A stretch of DNA of 64,000 nucleotides, from NCBI GenBank assembly GCA_051954695.1, contig JBQCHL010000016.1, positions 1 through 64,000 of the forward strand, in the 5' to 3' direction. The notes under the pieces are model-generated. The model was not told the origin of the DNA and did not search any database. It saw nothing but the letters and a program-made list of their open reading frames with translations. This DNA comes from Terrimonas_A sp051954695 (GTDB lineage: Bacteria > Bacteroidota > Bacteroidia > Chitinophagales > Chitinophagaceae). Positions 44,551-52,237 of this stretch are shown here, piece after piece (position 1 is the first letter of the stretch; each line of letters opens with the position of its first letter). Position numbers and translations under genes: made by a program.

Positions 44551-45840
44551 TTATTTCGCCTTCACATTCACCGACACTCTTCTGTTCATCGCTCTTCCTT
44601 CAGGTGTACTGTTATCTCCTACAGGGTACTGATCGCCATAGCCCTCTGCTTTTGTAAGTTGTGAAGAATTGGCGCCAAGCTTCACGATCTCTGCGGATAC
44701 AGCTTCAGCTCGTTTTTGAGACAGTTCACGGTTTTTGGCCGGATCGCCTGTATTGTCTGTATAGCCGCCGATCTTGAACCTTGCATTTGGAAATGCTTTA
44801 ACGATCTTTACAAGGTTTTTCAATTGTGTGGATGATTCCGGTGTAAGGGTAGTGCCTCCGGTTTTGAAACGTACATCCGTAAAATCAAACCAGTTTCCTT
44901 TTACTGTATCAATAGTAGCTGAAGCATTGGTCAGGAAATCTACCAAACGGGCTTCTGTGCTCCATTTTCCTACCTTCAATTCGCCACCATTATTGGGAAG
45001 GTTGATGGTGATCATCTCGCCCAGGTCATAAATAAAATTGCCGCTGGTTGTATCCAGTTTCCCTTTCACTTCAGGCGTAGGTGTGACGGCAGTAGCTGGC
45101 GGTGGTGCAACCACCGGAGTATCCGTGGTGGTTGCCGGCGCAGTAGCTTCTTTATTGCATCCTTTGCTGGTAAGCAGCCATATCAATAATGCAGCCACCA
45201 GCAGAATGATCAGCCAGAGCCAGCCTTTGCTGCTTCTTCTGACGTTTTCATTAGCAGTTGAGAGAACACCGGATATTTTCCCTCCGATATCTCCCAAGCT
45301 GGAAAGGCCAAGGGCTCCTGCAAGATTAAAGCCTGAGGGTATGGCGTCGAGTATGGAAGATTTCTGACTTTGAAGGAAAGAGCTAAGTCCTGAAGCACTC
45401 AGGTTATTCTCTTTGGCATATTGCCCTACTGAGCCCAGTGTGGCAGGTGCTGCCATGCTTAATACATTGCTGGCAGAAGATGTTTTAATACCGGCAAAAC
45501 CGGCAATAGCATTGATGATACTGTTGAGTTTGTCGCCAAACAGCGACCGCAGCCATCCCATCACAGTGGCTCCGATACCCCCGGAAGACGCTCCGCCACC
45601 ACCGATAAGCCCGCCGATATTATTCAATATACCGCTGCCGGCAGCATTTTTTACCATATCAAGGATACCCCCGGCGCCTGGGCCAGAACTTTGCCCAAGA
45701 AGCCCCGCCAACACGGACGGGATCGCACCGCTCAATGCTTTTTGAATACCGCTTTCGCTTTCACCGAGTGAACCGGCAGCTTTAGACAATAGATCGTTTG
45801 GAAGCAGGCCCTTGGCCGCATCAATTAGATTAAATGGCAT
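44551..45840 (-). CDS. DUF937 domain and OmpA-like peptidoglycan-binding protein
   Basis: 429 residues. An N-terminal DUF937-like helical region rich in Gly, Ala and Ser covers about 10-200 (IQKALSGAIPSVLAGLLGQ). One membrane helix follows near 215-235 (WLWLIILLVAALLIWLL), then a Pro/Thr linker. The C-terminal OmpA domain covers about 320-429, with FKIGGYTDNTGDPAKNRELS and the QKRAEAVS, AEGYGD and NRRV motifs that bind peptidoglycan. It would anchor the cell envelope. The DUF937 part would lie on the other side of the membrane. Its role is unknown. Confidence 0.88.
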   Translation of the reverse strand: MPFNLIDAAKGLLPNDLLSKAAGSLGESESGIQKALSGAIPSVLAGLLGQSSGPGAGGILDMVKNAAGSGILNNIGGLIGGGGASSGGIGATVMGWLRSLFGDKLNSIINAIAGFAGIKTSSASNVLSMAAPATLGSVGQYAKENNLSASGLSSFLQSQKSSILDAIPSGFNLAGALGLSSLGDIGGKISGVLSTANENVRRSSKGWLWLIILLVAALLIWLLTSKGCNKEATAPATTTDTPVVAPPPATAVTPTPEVKGKLDTTSGNFIYDLGEMITINLPNNGGELKVGKWSTEARLVDFLTNASATIDTVKGNWFDFTDVRFKTGGTTLTPESSTQLKNLVKIVKAFPNARFKIGGYTDNTGDPAKNRELSQKRAEAVSAEIVKLGANSSQLTKAEGYGDQYPVGDNSTPEGRAMNRRVSVNVKAK

Positions 45841-45875
45841 AGAGGTGTAGGTTTAATCATTAAAAAATAAGGGGA

Positions 45876-46049
45876 ATGTCTGCCTTCGATCAGGTGGTAT
45901 CAAAGACGGGAGACTTTAAGGTAGACCATTTGCAGGTGGAAGAAAAATATTATAGTACTGCTATGCGGTCAGCAGATTGGTTAAAAAAACTAGGTGGAAA
46001 CCCTTGTCTGAAACAAATCTTCTTTCTATCTTGGTGCCCGCAACCATAG
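45876..46049 (+). CDS. Candidate small protein of 57 residues
   Basis: An ATG at 45876, preceded by AAGGGG, opens a 57-codon frame that reads MSAFDQVVSKTGDF...DHLQVEEKYYSTAMRSADW...KLGGNPCLK and ends WCPQP. The composition is protein-like and the frame is followed, 134 nt later, by a plus-strand terminator that otherwise has no gene. I recognise no family. It could also be a gene remnant, or part of a non-coding transcript. The rest of the 406-nt gap 45841-46247 holds the terminator and the next promoter. Confidence 0.35.
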   Translation: MSAFDQVVSKTGDFKVDHLQVEEKYYSTAMRSADWLKKLGGNPCLKQIFFLSWCPQP

Positions 46050-46182
46050 CTCTTATCATCTCTTCTGGCAGATCCATATTCCTTCCTTTTACCTGTTAAT
46101 CCTTCGGGAAAGATCTTGTATCCGGGCCGTAGGTATGTCCAATGTTGGATATTCGGGTTGAAACCAGAAAACAAATGAGTTT

Positions 46183-46209
46183 AAGCTCCACCAGAACCAG
46201 GTGGAGCTT
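46183..46209 (+). terminator. Terminator without an obvious gene ahead of it
   Basis: 10-bp stem AAGCTCCACC/GGTGGAGCTT (46183-46192, 46200-46209) followed by TTTTG. The T-tract is on the plus strand, so it ends a plus-strand transcript, although the only large gene to the left (44551-45840) is on the minus strand. Confidence 0.8.
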
Positions 46210-46240
46210 TTTGTTTATACACTCAGCTTGGTTATCTTTC
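46210..46240 (+). promoter_or_regulatory. Promoter of the amino-acid permease gene
   Basis: TTTG (46210-46213), 19 nt, then TATCTTTC (46233-46240), one base off TAnnTTTG. The ATG at 46248 is 7 nt further. The -33 box is the tail of the preceding terminator. Confidence 0.5.
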
Positions 46241-46247
46241 TTCTTTT

Positions 46248-47666
46248 ATGCCATCTTCCACGCTTTCCAAAAAGATCGGTTTCTGGTCAGCCACCGCTAT
46301 CATTGCCGGCAGCATTATCGGTTCTGGTGTTTTTATGAAACCAGCAACCATGGCTGCACAGTTAGGTTCGCCGGTATGGCTTACATTAGTATGGATCATA
46401 GCCGGGCTATTCTCTCTATGCGGTGCATTGATATATGCAGAGCTGGGAGCATTGATGCCGGAGACCGGTGGTATTTATGTGTATTTCCGGAAAATGTTTG
46501 GCGACTTTATCGCTTTTATCTATGGATGGGCTGCTTTTGCTGTGATCAATACTGCAGCGGTTGCAGCGATTTCTTTTGTATGTGCCAAGTATGCTGACTA
46601 TTTCCTTCACCTGCCAAAGCTTGACGATGCTACAGTGCTTGCAATGAAATGGCATATTCCTTTTATTGGTGATCTTTATCCTTTGCAGGATATTGGTGTG
46701 AAAATGCTGGCCGTGCTGCTGGTATTATTATTCACCTGGATCAATTATAAAAGTGTAAGAGCAGGCAGCCGGTTTCAGCTTATCTCCACCATTATCAAAA
46801 TAATGGTCATTGCTGCTTTGACAGGAGGGTTATTCTTTTCCGGACAGGGTGATCTTTCCAATTTCGTCAAAGGAGGTGAGGGCCCCCAGGGTGCAGGTCT
46901 GCTCGGCGCTATTGTTGTGGCCATGACAGGCGCTTTCTATGCTTATGATGGATGGATCAACATTACCTTCATTGCAGGAGAAATAAAACAACCCGAACGG
47001 AATATTCCCCGGAGCCTTTTGCTCGGTGTGTTGATCTGTATTATTGTGTACGTGCTGGTAAACCAGGCTTACTTATATGTGCTGCCGGTTGATAAAATGG
47101 GAGCTTCTTCATTGGTAGCCGCCGATGCCATTGCAGCAGCATGGGGAAAAGCAGGCAGTACAATTGTGGCTGTACTGATCGTGATCTGCACACTTGGTGC
47201 AGTGAATGGGAACCTGATGGCTACGTGTCGTATCACGTATGCGATGGGGCAGGACAAAAACTTTTTCTCCTGGACCGGCAAAACGCATCCAAAATTTCAA
47301 ACGCCTGCCAATGCCTTATGGCTGCATGCTGTTTGGACATCCCTTTTTATTATATCCGGTTCGTTTGACATGCTGGCTGATATGTTTGTATTCATTACCT
47401 GGATTGCATATGCAGTAGGTGCGTCAGGCATTTTTATTTTAAGAAAGCGGATGCCTGACGCAATAAGACCGTATAAAGTATGGGGCTATCCATGGGTACC
47501 GGTATTGTTCATCGCATTCTCTTCGTTTTACCTGGTTGTTACTGTTTGGAATGATGTAAGCAATTATATTGCACACAGGCAACCTGTGATCAATTCTTTA
47601 TTGGGACTATTACTGACTGCTGCCGGTATTCCGTTGTTCTTTTATGTACGAAAGAAGAAACGCTAA
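46248..47666 (+). CDS. APC-family amino-acid permease
   Basis: 472 residues, about 12 membrane helices. The first helix has the APC motif AIIAGSIIGSGVFMKPATMA, whose Gly-Ser-Gly breaks the helix for substrate binding. Further markers are LMPETGGIYVYFRKMFGD and the loop KQPERNIPRSLLLGV after AFYAYDGWINITFIAGEI. The pattern is closest to LAT-type neutral amino-acid transporters. It would carry amino acids through the inner membrane; the direction and substrate are unknown. An SDR gene follows 26 nt downstream and is probably co-transcribed. Confidence 0.92.
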   Translation: MPSSTLSKKIGFWSATAIIAGSIIGSGVFMKPATMAAQLGSPVWLTLVWIIAGLFSLCGALIYAELGALMPETGGIYVYFRKMFGDFIAFIYGWAAFAVINTAAVAAISFVCAKYADYFLHLPKLDDATVLAMKWHIPFIGDLYPLQDIGVKMLAVLLVLLFTWINYKSVRAGSRFQLISTIIKIMVIAALTGGLFFSGQGDLSNFVKGGEGPQGAGLLGAIVVAMTGAFYAYDGWINITFIAGEIKQPERNIPRSLLLGVLICIIVYVLVNQAYLYVLPVDKMGASSLVAADAIAAAWGKAGSTIVAVLIVICTLGAVNGNLMATCRITYAMGQDKNFFSWTGKTHPKFQTPANALWLHAVWTSLFIISGSFDMLADMFVFITWIAYAVGASGIFILRKRMPDAIRPYKVWGYPWVPVLFIAFSSFYLVVTVWNDVSNYIAHRQPVINSLLGLLLTAAGIPLFFYVRKKKR

Positions 47667-47692
47667 TTACTTCGTACCTTCAAAAACAAAAA

Positions 47693-48379
47693 ATGAAAAC
47701 CGTTATAGTTACCGGCGCCACCGGCAATCTTGGTCAGGCCATTATCCGGAAATTTCTTGCAGAAGGCTGTGCGGTCATTGGTACGGTCACGAAAAAGAAA
47801 CCCACTGATTTTGATGATCAGCCTGGCTTTGAAGCTTGTACAGTGGACCTTACTAATGAAGAAGAAGTGGCTTCTACCATGACCACTATTTTACGGAAAT
47901 ACCAGACGATTGACGCTGCTGTTCTAACAGCAGGTGGTTTTGCCATGGGTAAAATAGAGGATTCAGATATCAATGCGATCCGTCAGCAATACCAGTTGAA
48001 TTTTGAAACTGCTTATATCATCGCCCGTTTCATTTTTCAGCAGATGATGAAACAAAAAACGGGAAGGATCTTTCTTACCGGTTCAAGACCAGGTTCCGAT
48101 ATGCGTTCCGGAAAAGGGATGACAGGATATGCTTTATCCAAATCACTTTTATTCCGGCTGGCAGAACTGATGAATGAAGAAGCAAAAGGAACAAACGTTG
48201 TTACAAGCGTTATCGTTCCATCCACAATCGATACACCACAGAACCGGTCAGCCATGCCCGATGCTGATTTTTCCAAATGGGTGACACCGGAGAATATTGC
48301 TGATATTGTGTTTGCCCACTGCAATACTTCTTTTGACACATTACGCGAGCCGCTGATAAAGATTTATAATAAAGCCTGA
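47693..48379 (+). CDS. Short-chain dehydrogenase/reductase
   Basis: 228 residues, a classical SDR. The NAD(P)-binding motif is VTGATGNLGQAI (TGxxxGxG type), followed by the LTAGGF strand (NNAG equivalent) and YALSK (catalytic Tyr and Lys) at about 145-149; the Ser is in the GSRPGSD region. The last part VTPENIADIVFAHCN is a family feature. The substrate is unknown. It follows the permease by 26 nt and is ended by a long inverted repeat. Confidence 0.9.
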   Translation: MKTVIVTGATGNLGQAIIRKFLAEGCAVIGTVTKKKPTDFDDQPGFEACTVDLTNEEEVASTMTTILRKYQTIDAAVLTAGGFAMGKIEDSDINAIRQQYQLNFETAYIIARFIFQQMMKQKTGRIFLTGSRPGSDMRSGKGMTGYALSKSLLFRLAELMNEEAKGTNVVTSVIVPSTIDTPQNRSAMPDADFSKWVTPENIADIVFAHCNTSFDTLREPLIKIYNKA

Positions 48380-48389
48380 TTTTTTATTC

Positions 48390-48442
48390 TTGTGTTCTTC
48401 GTGTCTTGGTGGGAATAACACACCAAGACACAGGGAACACAA
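48390..48442. repeat. Palindromic intergenic repeat, family B copy 2
   Basis: Arms 48390-48411 and 48421-48442 pair at 19 of 22 positions, and the stem is bounded by T-rich and A-rich tracts. Its core (TTGTGTTCTTCGTGTCTTGG) is a diverged form of the repeat at 28317-28417. It probably also acts as a bidirectional terminator for the SDR gene. Confidence 0.75.
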
Positions 48443-48506
48443 AAAAGATGTGGGATAATTCTTAACCTCGCGTGGGGATTTGTTTCCCCACAACATTCCT
48501 GTTTTT

Positions 48507-48536
48507 TTTGTGGGAAATAAAATGGCAGAATCTTTG
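48507..48536 (+). promoter_or_regulatory. Probable promoter of the PorT-like gene
   Basis: TTTG (48507-48510), 18 nt, then AATCTTTG (48529-48536), one base off the -7 consensus. ATG 48565 is 28 nt downstream. Confidence 0.4.
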
Positions 48537-48564
48537 TCTGTTATACGGCATAAACTGTATGATT

Positions 48565-49239
48565 ATGAAAACAACAAAATTGTTATTCTGTGCAATCATC
48601 CTGTTCCTCTGCGCATCGGGTGCTTACGCACAGAAAGCCTCGGCAATTATTAAAGGCGGCGTGAATCTTGCCAATATCTCCAATAAGGATGATGGAAGCT
48701 ATAACGACGCTAATGGCCTTACCAGTTGGCAAGCTGGTATTGTTGGAGATTTTGCATTGACTGATTTTTTGGCGATACAGCCAGGTTTGTTGTACACAGG
48801 AAAAGGTATTAAATGGCAAAATGGACAACCGGGTGATGCGCTTTACCAAAAGCTGACATTTAACCCGCAGTACCTGGAGTTGCCGGTAAACCTGGTGCTT
48901 AAAACACCTACCGGCAGTACCCGTTTCTTTGCCGGCGCAGGTCCTTATGTGGCGATGGGTGTAGGCGGTAAATTCAAAGGCGACGGTGTTTATGATTTCA
49001 GCAAAAGCATTGAATGGTCAAGTGATGACCCGCTGACCAGTGAGGAAGAAGGTGCCGGTGTGTTTCGCGCCAAACGGTTTGATTACGGATTGAATGCCCT
49101 GGTTGGTATTGAAGCCAGCAACCTGGTACTTTCAGCCAACTATGGCTTTGGGCTGGCCAAAGTGCAGTCAAGCGCCAACAACAATAACGATAACAACAAG
49201 CACAGGGTATTGAGCTTTACCCTGGGTGTAAAATTCTGA
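48565..49239 (+). CDS. PorT-like outer-membrane beta-barrel protein
   Basis: 224 residues: a signal peptide (LFLCASGAYAQ) and an eight-strand type outer-membrane barrel with alternating strands. Examples are AIIKGGVNLANIS, FLAIQPGLLYTGKGI, LELPVNLVLKT and FFAGAGPYVAMGVGG. The last strand ends LGVKF with the C-terminal Phe. This is the broad PorT family; most members have no assigned role, and family membership alone does not imply a part in type IX secretion. ATG 48565 starts the signal peptide. A weak hairpin with T6 follows. Confidence 0.87.
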   Translation: MKTTKLLFCAIILFLCASGAYAQKASAIIKGGVNLANISNKDDGSYNDANGLTSWQAGIVGDFALTDFLAIQPGLLYTGKGIKWQNGQPGDALYQKLTFNPQYLELPVNLVLKTPTGSTRFFAGAGPYVAMGVGGKFKGDGVYDFSKSIEWSSDDPLTSEEEGAGVFRAKRFDYGLNALVGIEASNLVLSANYGFGLAKVQSSANNNNDNNKHRVLSFTLGVKF

Positions 49240-49278
49240 TCATTTAAAAACAGTATACGGTCACATTGTGTTTTTTCC

Positions 49279-49301
49279 CAGCGGCGCTCTTCCGGGCGCT
49301 G
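49279..49301 (+). terminator. Terminator of the PorT-like gene
   Basis: CAGCG/CGCTG stem (49279-49283, 49297-49301) with further GC pairs inside, then CTTTTTT. Confidence 0.6.
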
Positions 49302-49364
49302 CTTTTTTATGCGAGCGTTGTTATCGTCTAATGCCTATCTTGCGCCCTATACAATACTTATACT

Positions 49365-49769
49365 ATGCGCTTGATAAAATGGATAGGCTTTGCTGCAGCC
49401 ATTACATTGATCATTTCCTGCTTTATTACCTGGGCCGCACTTCCGGCAAGGAATATTTCGATCAGTGGTGTAGATGCTACCGGCACCAGCTTTGGTAAGC
49501 CTGGTTATTTTCATCTTGTATTAAGCGGGCTCTTTATAATTTTTCATTTCATTCCAAGGATCTGGGCCAAACGCACCAACCTGGCCGTTACTGCAATCAA
49601 CCTGGCATGGGCAGCCAGGAACTATTTTCTTATCACAGCCTGCAGGGCAGGAGAGTGTCCCGAAAAACATACGGGTATCTACTTAGTAGTGATCTGTTCT
49701 GTCATATTGTTGATCGCAGCATTATTCCCGGATATGAAATTGCCTCAGGATGATGATAAGAAAGAATGA
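49365..49769 (+). CDS. Small four-helix membrane protein
   Basis: 134 residues with about four hydrophobic segments: WIGFAAAITLIISCFITWAA, FHLVLSGLFIIFHFIPRIW, LAVTAINLAWAARNYFLIT and TGIYLVVICSVILLIAALFP. A CRAGECPEKHTG loop holds two cysteines and lies between the last two helices. I do not recognise a named family, and the function is unknown. It stands 125 nt after the PorT-like gene, with a terminator between them, so it is probably its own unit. Confidence 0.78.
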   Translation: MRLIKWIGFAAAITLIISCFITWAALPARNISISGVDATGTSFGKPGYFHLVLSGLFIIFHFIPRIWAKRTNLAVTAINLAWAARNYFLITACRAGECPEKHTGIYLVVICSVILLIAALFPDMKLPQDDDKKE

Positions 49770-49921
49770 CACCTGTTTTTATAAAAAAATCAAATATTTT
49801 TTGTTACTAAAGTGTAACATGTGGGTAATTTTTTCTAAATTCGACTTTATAAACAATCCTTGATCGTTCCCTCCCCTTGTAAACTATCGGAAACTTGCAA
49901 TCATCTTCAAAAGTGTAGGGT

Positions 49922-49945
49922 ACGCTTTTATTAAGCGTGATTTTT
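49922..49945 (+). terminator. Terminator-like hairpin in the 49770-50074 gap
   Basis: ACGCTT/AAGCGT stem (49922-49927, 49933-49938) followed by GA-TTTTT. It would end the transcript of the four-helix membrane protein. Confidence 0.55.
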
Positions 49946-50076
49946 AACCGTGATTCAGAAATTTTTTGGTTGATCTGTCAGTGACGATTCCACCTGATCA
50001 TTTATTATTGAAAGAAATAAATCTGACCGAAAAACCATTCGTTACTGTATGCCCTGCTTTAATGCAGGGCTTTTTT
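49946..50076 (+). ncRNA. Candidate small RNA between two terminators
   Basis: About 130 nt lie between the hairpin at 49922 and the strong terminator at 50051. Within it, GGTT and GTCAG (about 49968-49982) can pair with CTGAC and AACC (about 50026-50040), closing a large loop just before the terminator. No protein-like frame fits. No clear promoter is visible, so it may instead be a 3' UTR. Confidence 0.25.
50051..50076 (+). terminator. Strong terminator at the 3' end of the gap
   Basis: GCCCTGC/GCAGGGC stem (50051-50057, 50064-50070) with TTTTTT on the plus strand. It lies next to the stop of the minus-strand VIT1-like gene, but the T-tract is on the wrong strand for that gene. Confidence 0.8.
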
Positions 50077-50782
50077 ATGCCCCAAATAGCCGGGCCACAC
50101 CAAAAGCCGCCGCTGCAGCCAGTGCGCCTATCACGGTCACGCGGAGGGCTCCTGCCCATGGATTAACTCCTGTGATACGGCTCTTGAAAAAACCAAACAC
50201 AAACAGGCATGCCAGTGTGATGATCGCAGAGATCTTTAATGCTTCAGAAGGGATTTCAATAAAAAAATAGGGGCTTAATGGAACAAGTCCACCTACTGCA
50301 TAGGAGAGACCTATATTCAACGCAGATTTAGTAGCTCTCTTAGGATCAGGTTTGTCAAGGCCTAGTTCATACTTCATCATGAAATCAACCCACTGCTTTT
50401 TATCCTTTGATATTTCATCCGCAGCTTTCCGTTGCATTTCTTCACTCAGCCCGATATTCGCAAAGAATTCCCTCACTTCTTCTTTTTCCTTTTCAGGCAC
50501 GGTGTCCACCTCTTCATTCTCCCGCCTTAATTCAGCTTCGTAATGATCAATTTCCGTTTTACCTGCCAAATAACCTCCAAGACCCATTGCAATGGAACCC
50601 GCCGCAATTTCTGCTATGCCGGCAATTACAATAATAGATGTGTTGGATACAGCTCCTGATAAACCTGCGGCCAATGCAAATGGCACTGTAAGGCCATCAC
50701 TCATGCCAATAACGACATCGGTCAACAGATCGCTGCTGCGCAAATGTTTTTCAGGATGTGAAGAAGATAACTCTGTTTCCAT
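50075..50782 (-). CDS. VIT1/CCC1-family iron or manganese transporter
   Basis: 235 residues with about five membrane helices in two groups (VVIGMSDGLTVPFALAAGLS; AIITLACLFVFGFFKSRI) and a charged cytoplasmic loop between them (AELRRENEEVDTVPEKEKEE). The first helix motif GMSDGLTVPFALAAG and the GSIAMGLGGYLAGKTE helix are typical of VIT1. It would export Fe2+ or Mn2+ from the cytoplasm. It lies 12 nt downstream of rocD, so both are co-transcribed. The metal is inferred from the family. Confidence 0.9.
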   Translation of the reverse strand: METELSSSHPEKHLRSSDLLTDVVIGMSDGLTVPFALAAGLSGAVSNTSIIVIAGIAEIAAGSIAMGLGGYLAGKTEIDHYEAELRRENEEVDTVPEKEKEEVREFFANIGLSEEMQRKAADEISKDKKQWVDFMMKYELGLDKPDPKRATKSALNIGLSYAVGGLVPLSPYFFIEIPSEALKISAIITLACLFVFGFFKSRITGVNPWAGALRVTVIGALAAAAAFGVARLFGA

Positions 50783-50794
50783 TGGAGTGGCCGC

Positions 50795-52033
50795 TTAGTC
50801 CAGGCAAGTTAATGATTTGCCGATAATGTCCACACATTCTTCAACCTGCTCCCTGTTAATGATCAATGGCGGGGCAAACCGTATCTTATCTCCATGAGTC
50901 GGTTTGGCAAGCAGTCCATTCTCTTTTAATTGCAGGCAAAGGTCCCAGGCTGCATCAGCATTGGCATGGCTGATCACGATCGCATTCAGCAGGCCCTTTC
51001 CTCTCACGGTCTCAATATGTTTGGATCGAAGCGATTCCAATCCTTCCCGCAACAGCTTTCCCATTGCTGTCGCATTCTCTGCCATCTGTTCATCTCTTAG
51101 CACTTCGAGCGAGGTAATGGCCGTTTGGCAGGCGAGGGGATTGCCTCCGTATGTAGAGCCATGTTCGCCTGGTTTAATCGTAAGCATGATACTATCGTCC
51201 GCCAGCACAGCACTTACAGGCAGCATACCCCCACTTAAAGCCTTACCCAGGATAAGAATATCCGGTCTTATATTTTCATGATCGCAGGCAAGCAGCTTAC
51301 CTGTACGGGCCAACCCTGTTTGTATCTCATCCGCGATAAATAGTACATTGGCTTCTGCGCATAATTGTTTTGTCCGGGTAAGATAACCCTCATCGGGCAC
51401 TACCACTCCTGCTTCACCTTGTATGGGCTCCACCAGGAATCCGGCGATATGTTCATTTTCTCTTAATACTTTTTCCAGCGCGGCTGCATCATTATAAGGA
51501 ATGCGGATAAATCCCGGGAGGTAAGGGCCAAAATGGGTATTGGACGAAGGGTCTGTGCTGAAGGAGATCACACCGGTGGTCCTGCCATGAAAATTACCTT
51601 CGCATACTACGATCTGTGCCTTGCCATCAGGTACACCTTTTACTTCATAAGCCCATTTCCGGCAAAGTTTGATCGCTGTCTCCACTGCTTCCACGCCTGT
51701 ATTCATTGGCAACACTTTATCATACCCAAAATAGCGGGTAATAAAAACAGCATATTCACCCAGTTTATCACTATGAAAAGCGCGGCTGGTGAGTGTTAAT
51801 TTGCGCGACTGGCGGATGAATGCTTCCACGATCTTCGGATGGCAATGCCCCTGGTTTACGGCTGAATAGCCACTCAGGAAATCATAATAACGTTTGCCTT
51901 CCACATCCCAAACGAAAACACCTTCACCTCGCTCCAGCACAACAGGCAGCGGATGATAATTATGTGCACCGTATTTTTCTTCCAGGTCGAGATAATGCTG
52001 CACACTGGCAGACAGGCCGATAGTTGATTGCAT
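50795..52033 (-). CDS. rocD: Ornithine--oxo-acid aminotransferase
   Basis: 412 residues, class III PLP aminotransferase. The PLP lysine is in ILGKALSGGMLPVSAV. Diagnostic segments are FLSGYSAVNQGHCHPKI, NTGVEAVETAIKLCRKW, IADEIQTGLARTGK and GSTYGGNPLACQTAI. The start ASVQHYLDLEEKYGAHNYHP is typical of ornithine rather than acetylornithine aminotransferase. It converts ornithine and 2-oxoglutarate to glutamate semialdehyde and glutamate, linking arginine and proline metabolism. Its upstream 204-nt gap (52034-52237) contains only a possible 37-codon remnant on the other strand. Confidence 0.94.
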   Translation of the reverse strand: MQSTIGLSASVQHYLDLEEKYGAHNYHPLPVVLERGEGVFVWDVEGKRYYDFLSGYSAVNQGHCHPKIVEAFIRQSRKLTLTSRAFHSDKLGEYAVFITRYFGYDKVLPMNTGVEAVETAIKLCRKWAYEVKGVPDGKAQIVVCEGNFHGRTTGVISFSTDPSSNTHFGPYLPGFIRIPYNDAAALEKVLRENEHIAGFLVEPIQGEAGVVVPDEGYLTRTKQLCAEANVLFIADEIQTGLARTGKLLACDHENIRPDILILGKALSGGMLPVSAVLADDSIMLTIKPGEHGSTYGGNPLACQTAITSLEVLRDEQMAENATAMGKLLREGLESLRSKHIETVRGKGLLNAIVISHANADAAWDLCLQLKENGLLAKPTHGDKIRFAPPLIINREQVEECVDIIGKSLTCLD

Positions 52034-52118
52034 AGTAAATAGAAATAGGTAAATTAAAACAGGATTACAGGCAATATCACTCCCCGCTGCTGGCGGAGAG
52101 CATGATCACTCCTCATCG

Positions 52119-52232
52119 ATGATTGAGAAGATCGAGGTTTTGATCAAGAAAGAAAGCTATGGTCTGAATTTGTTGGATAGCCTGAGTTTTGTGCAAGATA
52201 AGAAATTGAGAGGGATTATTTGCTGCTTTTAA
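52119..52232 (+). other. Possible 37-codon frame or gene remnant
   Basis: ATG 52119 opens a frame reading MIEKIEVLIKKESYGLNLLD and ending at TAA 52232; the same frame is open back to about 52050. The residues look protein-like, but the frame is short, has no visible promoter, and lies antisense to the intergenic region between ispE and rocD. It may be the end of a decayed gene. Confidence 0.2.
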
Positions 52233-52237
52233 CAGGC

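Noticed and set aside
45841..46182. tmRNA, RNase P RNA or 4.5S RNA in the gap before the permease
   Set aside because: None of the conserved core segments I know for these RNAs (for example GAGGAAAGTCC of RNase P or GGAAGCAGC of SRP RNA) is present.
46142..46597. A 151-codon plus-strand frame overlapping the permease start
   Set aside because: It passes through the terminator at 46183 and overlaps the permease in another frame; the residues are Cys- and Trp-rich without pattern.
49966..50166. A 66-codon plus-strand frame crossing the terminator at 50051
   Set aside because: It would read through a strong terminator and then lie antisense to the VIT1-like gene; the composition (PPLQPVRLSRSRGG) is not convincing.
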